Origin: a virus
DNA length: 64,000 nucleotides
Direction: 5' to 3' (one strand)
Virus record (IMG/VR): IMGVR_UViG_3300045125_000168
Location: 1 to 64,000 of that record
A program made the position numbers and the translations under genes. Shown in pieces: positions 59,828 to 64,000 of the stretch; the first letter of the stretch is position 1; each line of letters opens with the position of its first letter. Below the pieces are notes generated by a model. That model had not been told where the DNA came from, did not search any database, and saw only the letters and a list, made by a program, of their open reading frames with translations.

Positions 59828-60073
59828 ATGCATACTCCAATCATCAAAAATATTTTAGTAGACAACGCTTTCAATTTGTATGTTGAGTTCGCCGATGGTG
59901 AGATGCGCTGTGTCAATTTAAAAACATGGGTTGATGGTAAATCAAAAATCAAAGATAACTTAGATTTTTGCAAGCAAGCATTTATTGAAGAAAACTGCAT
60001 CATTTCTTGGCCTAATGGGCTTTCTATAGACCCAGAAATAATTTATAAAAATGGAAAAAAAATTTACCTCTGA
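59828..60073 (+). CDS. DUF2442 protein (81 aa)
   Basis: Intact: MHTPIIKNILVDNAFNLYVE then FADGEMRCVNLKTWVDG, FCKQAFIEENCIISWPNGLS and DPEIIYKNG. This is the DUF2442 pattern (V-dn-x-L-x-V-x-F-dGe-r-vdl ... W-x-G-dI-pE-ly). DUF2442 proteins are often antitoxin-like partners of DUF4160 proteins in bacteria. Its last codons overlap the start of the next gene by 23 bp. Confidence 0.7.
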   Translation: MHTPIIKNILVDNAFNLYVEFADGEMRCVNLKTWVDGKSKIKDNLDFCKQAFIEENCIISWPNGLSIDPEIIYKNGKKIYL

Positions 60074-61002
60074 CACAAAAATAGAACTTAATAAATTGAT
60101 AAAAAGCATGGCTAACAATTTAAGTGAGATTGTGGATAGGTACAGGGCACATAAATTTCCAGAAACGACATTTTCAGTCAAACGAGTTATTCACTTGAAG
60201 GTGATCGACGATTTGAAAATGATGCTTTATTTTGACGGCGATAACCAAGCTCGCATCGTTGATTTTTCTAAAATAATACTGAGTCATCCATCCCTCATGG
60301 CATTGAAAGATCCAAGTATTTTGAAAAAAGCTAAAATATTTGGGAGTGCGCTGCGATGGGAAGACCAGGATATAGATCTGGAAGCCGCTGACCTTTACGA
60401 TGACGGTGAAACTATGAATGCTGCTCCTCCGATCATAAAGTTAGATGTTTTGGGCAATTTTGCGTTGATAATCAAGTTTGAAGGATTACCACCAAAAAAG
60501 TGGACTTGAAGACCTTCAACCTTTTAGGTCCAAAGGCTCAAAAGCTACGACAGGACATTGAATATCTACGCTCTTTTAAAATTGTCGATGGCGTTCCTGA
60601 ATGGGATGGTATGGCCTTACTAGGCCCTGAGGACCTTTCGCGGCAGCAAAGAAACTCACTATTGAGGATTTGGATAGATACGTTGAGATGTGGCATCAAG
60701 AAAAACCGAATGTCTCGCTGCAAGACTACCTGGGATTAAATGACGAAGAATACCAAGCGTTCGCTCATGGCGAGACTGTGTTAAAGCAGAAGTTTGAGGA
60801 AAAATACCGAGACATGAATGCGGAGCAAGCATGGGACCACTTCTTTTCAGAATTGGTTAAAAAATCGCATGACATCGAAGCAAGGTTTAATCAAGGCGAA
60901 GACGTCTCCGATTTTTTTGCCACTGAAGTTGACCCCGTGACGCATCAACCAAAACGAGAAAAAATGAATGACATCTCATTCACAACCGATCCTAAAAACT
61001 AG
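60051..61002 (+). CDS. Multi-DUF2442 protein with C-terminal helical domain (~315 aa), frameshifted
   Basis: The first module is helical (MEKKFTSDTKIELNKLIKSM), then a DUF2442-like unit: VKRVIHLKVIDDLKMMLYFD to ALRWEDQDIDLEAADLYDDG. A second unit starts IIKLDVLGNFALIIKFEG, changes frame near 60500 to VDLKTFNLLGPKAQKLRQDI, and closes VPEWDGMALLGPEDL. After one more frame change near 60650 the C-terminus has LDRYVEMWHQEKPNVSLQDY with LGLNDEEYQAFAHGE and ends ISFTTDPKN-stop. Together with the preceding gene this makes three DUF2442-type units in series. This layout is new to me. It faces the interrupted Panacea gene in convergent orientation. Confidence 0.55.
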
Positions 61003-61546
61003 GACCTAATCCGTCACGCTATCATTGCAAGACTCAGAGAGCCGAGTCCTCAGTTATCCATTCCATTGCCGCATCTTCCGCAGCTACCCCATCAGCATGA
61101 TCTTCCGAAATCGCTCCAGGGTTGTTAAGAACTAGCTTGTATTCGATCTTCTGGTATTTCTGTCCGAGCCTATAAGTCAGGTCCCAGGGTTCGTTAGGCA
61201 TGTGACTATCGATCATCAATGTCGCGTCGTCGGCTTCCTTAAAAATATCGGCCAGACGTGTCATGATCCTAAGTTCTCGTCGTGAAAATAGCTTGTCGTT
61301 GAAATCGACGTTTGGACGTACATCCCAATCGATATCGTCAATACGAGTGAACATAACAGCACCAGCTAAGTCTGCCTTTGGTTGCTGGATTTCGTCGTGA
61401 AGTGCGACTGGAACTGGCCCATTCGGCCAAGCATAGTAATCGAGCCCGGTAACTATTCGGCCTGTTTCCTTGAAGTGCTCGAAATCCAAGAATGCAAGCA
61501 GCTTGAATAGCTTCCATTTGCGGCAATTCTTTGTGTTTGAAACAAA

Positions 61547-61690
61547 TTGACGCCCTCCCCATGGCTAAAGCCAGGGATTCCTAACTCACTTTAGAAGTTA
61601 GCGCATCGCGCCCGATGCGGAGAATGTTCAGTGCTGCGTTGACATCTCTATCGTGGATCGCTCCACAGCCGCAGCACACCCACTCTCTTA
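61547..61690 (-). ncRNA. Predicted omega-RNA (reRNA), element 2
   Basis: The scaffold would cover the tnpB 3' end and the right-end hairpin. The guide would be read from 61546 downward (first bases TTTGTTTCAAACACAAAG), that is the Panacea sequence right beside the insertion. The 5' boundary is approximate. By known TnpB biology the guide targets the empty site. Confidence 0.5.
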
Positions 61691-62625
61691 TCGAGAGACC
61701 TTTCACCCCTTTGGGGGAGCTTTCTGGAATTACTCCACAGAAAGAACAGGTCCTCGTTGTGTTGGCCTCATCGACCTCCACGTACCAACGCCCACGCGCA
61801 CTCGCTTTGTATTTGAGCATTGTCTTAAACATCGTTGTCGCGGCATCATTGATGGACTTAGCCATTCTTGTTTTGGCAAGTTTTTTTGCACCAAAGTTTC
61901 CGACAACAATCACCTTATTTTCATCAGCAATCTTAGTGGTAGCCTTATGCAGATCGTCCATGCGCTTATTTTTGATTTTGGCATAGATACCTTTAGCTTG
62001 CCTTTTCTTTTTCCCTCTCTGTGCCTTTGCGAGCTTGCGCTCCATCATTCCGGTAGTAGCGTCCGTTGGACACCTTTTCCCCGTTTGATAGGGTTGCTAC
62101 AGATTTCAATCCTAAATCTATGCCTACCTCACCTTGAACTTTAGGTGCTCGTACCTCGTAGTCTATGGAGACACAAAGATACCATCTCCCGCGAGAGTCT
62201 TCGCAAAACTCACCTGCTCCATGAGCTACATCAGGCAACCGTTCCGGCTGAAACAATTTAAACTTGTGACCAGCGTAGGTGGCTTTGCCGTTTTTAAAAG
62301 AGATCCCTGTCTTCTTGAAAGGTATCCAACCAAGGGATTTTTTTCCACGCCATCTCAGTTTTCTTTTTTGGCTTTTTTGTCTTCTGAGAGCGTATTCCTG
62401 ACAGACCTCTTGGATGGTGGTCGAGTTAAGACCTAATTCTTTGCTAGAACCTTTTGTGAGCTTTTCTAAGTCTTGCGCGTTGAGCCACCGGCTATGGTTT
62501 CGCAAGGCATAAAAAGAAGTTTCATTACAAAAATTCCAGACATAATTGACGGCTCGTGCCATTTGTTTCAGGTGCTTGGCAGTGGCAGCGTCTTTTATGC
62601 GAATTTTAATAGTTTTTTTTGACAT
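61581..62625 (-). CDS. tnpB: TnpB RNA-guided nuclease (element 2), one frameshift
   Basis: Start MSKKTIKIRIKDAATAKHLK with the helical TnpB N-terminus. RuvC-I is VGIDLGLKSVATLSNGEKVS. After a frame change near 62030 it reads KQRGKKKRQAKGIYAKIKNK and KVIVVGNFGAKKLAKTRMAK, with G instead of E at the usual RuvC-II glutamate. The zinc ribbon is TRTCSFCGVI and WVCCGCGAIHDRD. The segment YVEVDEANTTRTC carries candidate alternative glutamates. RuvC-III is HDRDVNAALNILR. It ends DALTSKVS-stop. With an omega-RNA it should cleave DNA next to a TTTAC-type motif; nuclease activity depends on the substitute glutamate. Confidence 0.8.
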
Positions 62626-62891
62626 CGCATCGCGATGTTTACACTATTTTCGGCACCTTTTCAAGGTTCAGCTTCGCTGGGCGCGGCTTATATCCCCATG
62701 CCTAAAGGCAGGGGCTTTACGCCGTTTTCTCGGTAAATGATCGCATGAATTAACTTTTCTCTTTGCGTGGGCAGTTTCAATTTCTTTGCTCACCCTTTGC
62801 GCGTCAAAGAGTCAGTTACCCGGAAATCCCGGATAACTGATTATCCCAAATAACTCTTTAACATGCTGTAATTACTGGCTTTTAAGGCTAG

Positions 62892-62980
62892 TGGCGGAGG
62901 GGTGGGATTTGAACCCACGGACCAGTTTCCCAGTCGCGGCCTTAGCAAGGCCGTGCCTTAAGCCACTCGGCCACCTCTCC
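62892..62980 (-). tRNA. tRNA-Ser (anticodon GCT)
   Basis: The D arm is GGCCGAGTGGCTTAAGGC, the anticodon stem CGGCC/GGCCG encloses TTGCTAA (anticodon GCT), a long variable arm follows (CGACTGGGAAACTGGTC) and the T arm is GTGGGTTCAAATCCCAC. CCA is encoded. The 3' acceptor strand is only CCCTCC before the discriminator G, one base short of the 7-bp stem with GGAGAGG, which probably reflects a lost base in a C run. It reads serine codons AGC and AGU. Confidence 0.85.
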
Positions 62981-63048
62981 ATCGAATGATGAATCAACTA
63001 TATCTCCCACAAAGATTTTTTCAAAGAACTTCTTGGGAGATCTTGTCG

Positions 63049-63393
63049 ATGTCGTTTCTCAAACGCCTGATGATCCTTGCCGTGAAGAAAACCGAATACT
63101 TTGTCTGGGACGAGATGGAATCCGATGGGATCGCTATCGGACCCTCAGCCAAAGAAAATGTTATCCTGCAAGTGCTCGGCTTCTCCAAGCTCGGTCTGCG
63201 CATCGCAGGACAAGCGCCGTTTGAGAAGTTCAAGTTCAACTGGTGGAGTCCCAACTCAGGCTTGATTCATACCGAACTAGAGGTCGTTACCCAGTCCAAA
63301 AACTATTTTGAAGCCAAGTTTGTGGGCTCAAACCCAGCGATCCAACGCGAGATCAAATTCTGGGAAAAACGCTATCCCAAAAAGGTTAGCTAG
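63049..63393 (+). CDS. Uncharacterised protein (114 aa)
   Basis: ATG 63049 has GGAG nine bases upstream and is preferred over an upstream in-frame start at 62986. The sequence MSFLKRLMILAVKKTEYFVW, DEMESDGIAIGPSAKENVIL, KFNWWSPNSGLIHTELEVVT to KKVS-stop is intact. The aromatic, beta-rich middle suggests a small globular protein. Overlaps the end of the convergent gene by 8 bp. No known family. Confidence 0.6.
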   Translation: MSFLKRLMILAVKKTEYFVWDEMESDGIAIGPSAKENVILQVLGFSKLGLRIAGQAPFEKFKFNWWSPNSGLIHTELEVVTQSKNYFEAKFVGSNPAIQREIKFWEKRYPKKVS

Positions 63394-63818
63394 GTGAGAA
63401 CGTGTGCCCTGGTGTGGGTTCGAGGATATCGCGAATAAATTTTTCGACCATCTTTTCCAGGTTACCTTCGTCAATCATCACAGGCGAAAACCCTTCGTTG
63501 ACGATTTGTGCCGCCAATTCGATGCGGTCCCCTTTCTCACCTAACGGCTCAGTCCACAGGGCTTTGTACAAAACTTTGCTGCGAATAAGTGCCCGTTTTG
63601 CCTTTCGAGCGGTGCAATCGACGCAGTTGGCCGTTCCAAGCGCGAAGCTCTTTCAGCGAATGAAGGTAGGCGTTAGGAGTTTGGTAGTGAGTGATTTTAA
63701 ACAAATTTTTCGCGATTGGTAGCTGCAACTCGGAAAGTTTGTTGAGCGCCTTGCTACGGTGAAAAGCGTTGCTCCGCACTTCATTTATTTTTTCTTGGAT
63801 TTTTTGCAAAAAAACCAT
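63386..63818 (-). CDS. Uncharacterised basic helical protein (~144 aa), one frameshift
   Basis: It reads MVFLQKIQEKINEVRSNAFH, ALNKLSELQLPIAKNLFKIT, then LKELRAWNGQLRRLHRSK. After a base change near 63600 it continues VLYKALWTEPLGEKGDRIEL and VEKFIRDILEPTPGHTFSPS-stop. Charged helices; no motif. It starts two bases after the stop of a short gene. Confidence 0.5.
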
Positions 63819-63820
63819 AA

Positions 63821-63947
63821 TTAAGCGTCCACTTTTTTCAATGATTTAATAACTTCATCACGGCTCCGTCAACACTTCAACGCGAAAAATCTCACGTCGC
63901 CTAATCCTTGGGATTAAGTTTTTAATTTTTTTGATGAAGATCAGCAT
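63821..63947 (-). CDS. Small basic protein (~42 aa), one indel
   Basis: ATG 63945-63947 overlaps the stop of the upstream partial gene (TGATG). It reads MLIFIKKIKNLIPRIRRREI, FRVEVLTEP, then after one base change near 63868 DEVIKSLKKVDA-stop. The overlap coupling at both ends supports reality. Function unknown. Confidence 0.4.
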
Positions 63948-64000
63948 CAATCTTCGTTGATTATCTCGTGGAAAATATCTAATTCTTTTTCCAAAGTAAG
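63947..64000 (-). CDS. C-terminal end of a gene running out of the window
   Basis: Seventeen codons, LTLEKELDIFHEIINED-stop, read in from the window edge and end in overlap with the next start. Too short to identify. Confidence 0.35.
   Translation of the reverse strand, partial: LTLEKELDIFHEIINED

Larger units (their letters stand above)
61547..62732 (-). mobile_element. IS200/IS605-type TnpB element 2, inserted in Panacea gene (1,186 bp, precise ends)
   Basis: Left flank outside the element reads ATCATTTAC, matching the TTAC target of IS608-type elements. The right end finishes GGAGGGCGTCAA (TCAA). The left-end hairpin lies at 62683-62724 (CGGCTTATATCCCC, ATGCCTAAAGGCA, GGGGCTTTACGCCG). 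The right-end hairpin is near 61552-61580 (CCCCATGGC, TAAAGCCAGGGATTCC). Deleting 61547-62732 restores the Panacea frame exactly, which fixes the ends to the base. No tnpA is present. One frame error splits tnpB. Confidence 0.9.
61034..62780 (-). pseudogene. Panacea (DUF4065) antitoxin-like gene, split by TnpB element 2
   Basis: The start is a TTG (62778-62780) behind AAGGGTGAG. Its first 16 codons read MKLPTQREKLIHAIIY, then the element interrupts. The gene resumes at 61546: FVSNTKNCRKWKLFKLLAFL, DFEHFKETGRIVTGLDYYAW, PNGPVPVALHDEIQQPKADL and runs intact to WITEDSAL-stop (171 codons with stop). The joined protein is 186 aa, in frame across the junction, and matches the Panacea/SocA-type family (K-L-x-KLLxFLDFEH-x-x-TGR-x-VTGLDYYAWxxGPVP). 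Panacea proteins are antitoxins in bacteria, or phage-associated proteins of unknown role. No cognate toxin lies beside it on the same strand. Confidence 0.85.

Noticed and set aside
1-64000. Alternative genetic code or programmed frameshifting as reason for broken genes
   Set aside because: Breaks occur in many places without common slippery sites, restore frame by +1 or -1 alike, and intact genes end at normal stops of all types.

Overview
The window looks like part of a large tailed-phage (jumbo myovirus-type) genome. It combines contractile-tail baseplate genes (gpJ/gp6-like, gp25-like, hub, spike) with a phage replication and recombination set: DnaB-type helicase, sliding clamp, DnaX-like clamp-loader ATPase, SbcC/SbcD (gp46/gp47), RecA/UvsX and a UvsW-like helicase. 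It also has two tRNA-Ser genes and many small uncharacterised genes packed with 1-4 nt overlaps. No ribosomal operon or bacterial housekeeping operon is present. Two predicted lipoproteins with clear lipoboxes point to a bacterial host, probably diderm, but the host cannot be named from the sequence.

Reading the window requires one caveat. Almost every long gene is split into two or more overlapping frames that join into one family-consistent protein, often at homopolymers. This is most simply explained by an assembly from error-prone long reads without full polishing. I therefore give spans of reconstructed genes and say where frames change. The real start of a gene was chosen by Shine-Dalgarno (SD) spacing where possible.

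Layout. 1-25.3 kb, minus strand: tail fibre, a giant repeat-domain baseplate protein, gpJ, gp25-like, several virion proteins, a spike, a hub fused to an M15 peptidase, small unknown genes, then the sliding clamp and DnaB helicase. 25.5-30.5 kb, plus strand: an accessory island with two ADP-ribosyltransferase-like proteins, HSP20 and an XRE regulator. 30.5-35.6 kb, mixed strands: a collagen-like lipoprotein, a CAP-domain lipoprotein, a SprT-like protease and a GT4 glycosyltransferase. 35.6-38.3 kb: a DEAH helicase fused to about eight ~50-residue repeats. 38.4-39.9 kb: a cluster of mini-genes (J-domain, zinc ribbon, SWIM finger). 40-45.4 kb: UvsW, unknown genes, a parS-like palindrome and gp47/SbcD. 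45.5-46.8 kb: TnpB element 1. 46.9-49.9 kb: unknown genes, an acireductone-dioxygenase-family cupin and a KH protein. 50-56.9 kb: gp46/SbcC, DnaX and RecA. 57-59.1 kb: a leucine-rich-repeat protein, a conserved phage protein and tRNA-Ser(GGA). 59.3-61 kb, plus strand: a DUF2442 cluster. 61-62.8 kb: a Panacea (DUF4065) antitoxin-like gene interrupted by TnpB element 2. The window ends with tRNA-Ser(GCT) and small genes.

The most distinctive result is the TnpB element inside the Panacea gene. Removing 61547-62732 rejoins 16 + 171 codons (including stop) in frame, and the junction matches IS608-type end rules (TTAC at the left flank, TCAA at the right end). Other notable items are the helicase-repeat fusion, a near-consensus parS site, a triple-DUF2442 protein and the ART/HSP20 island.
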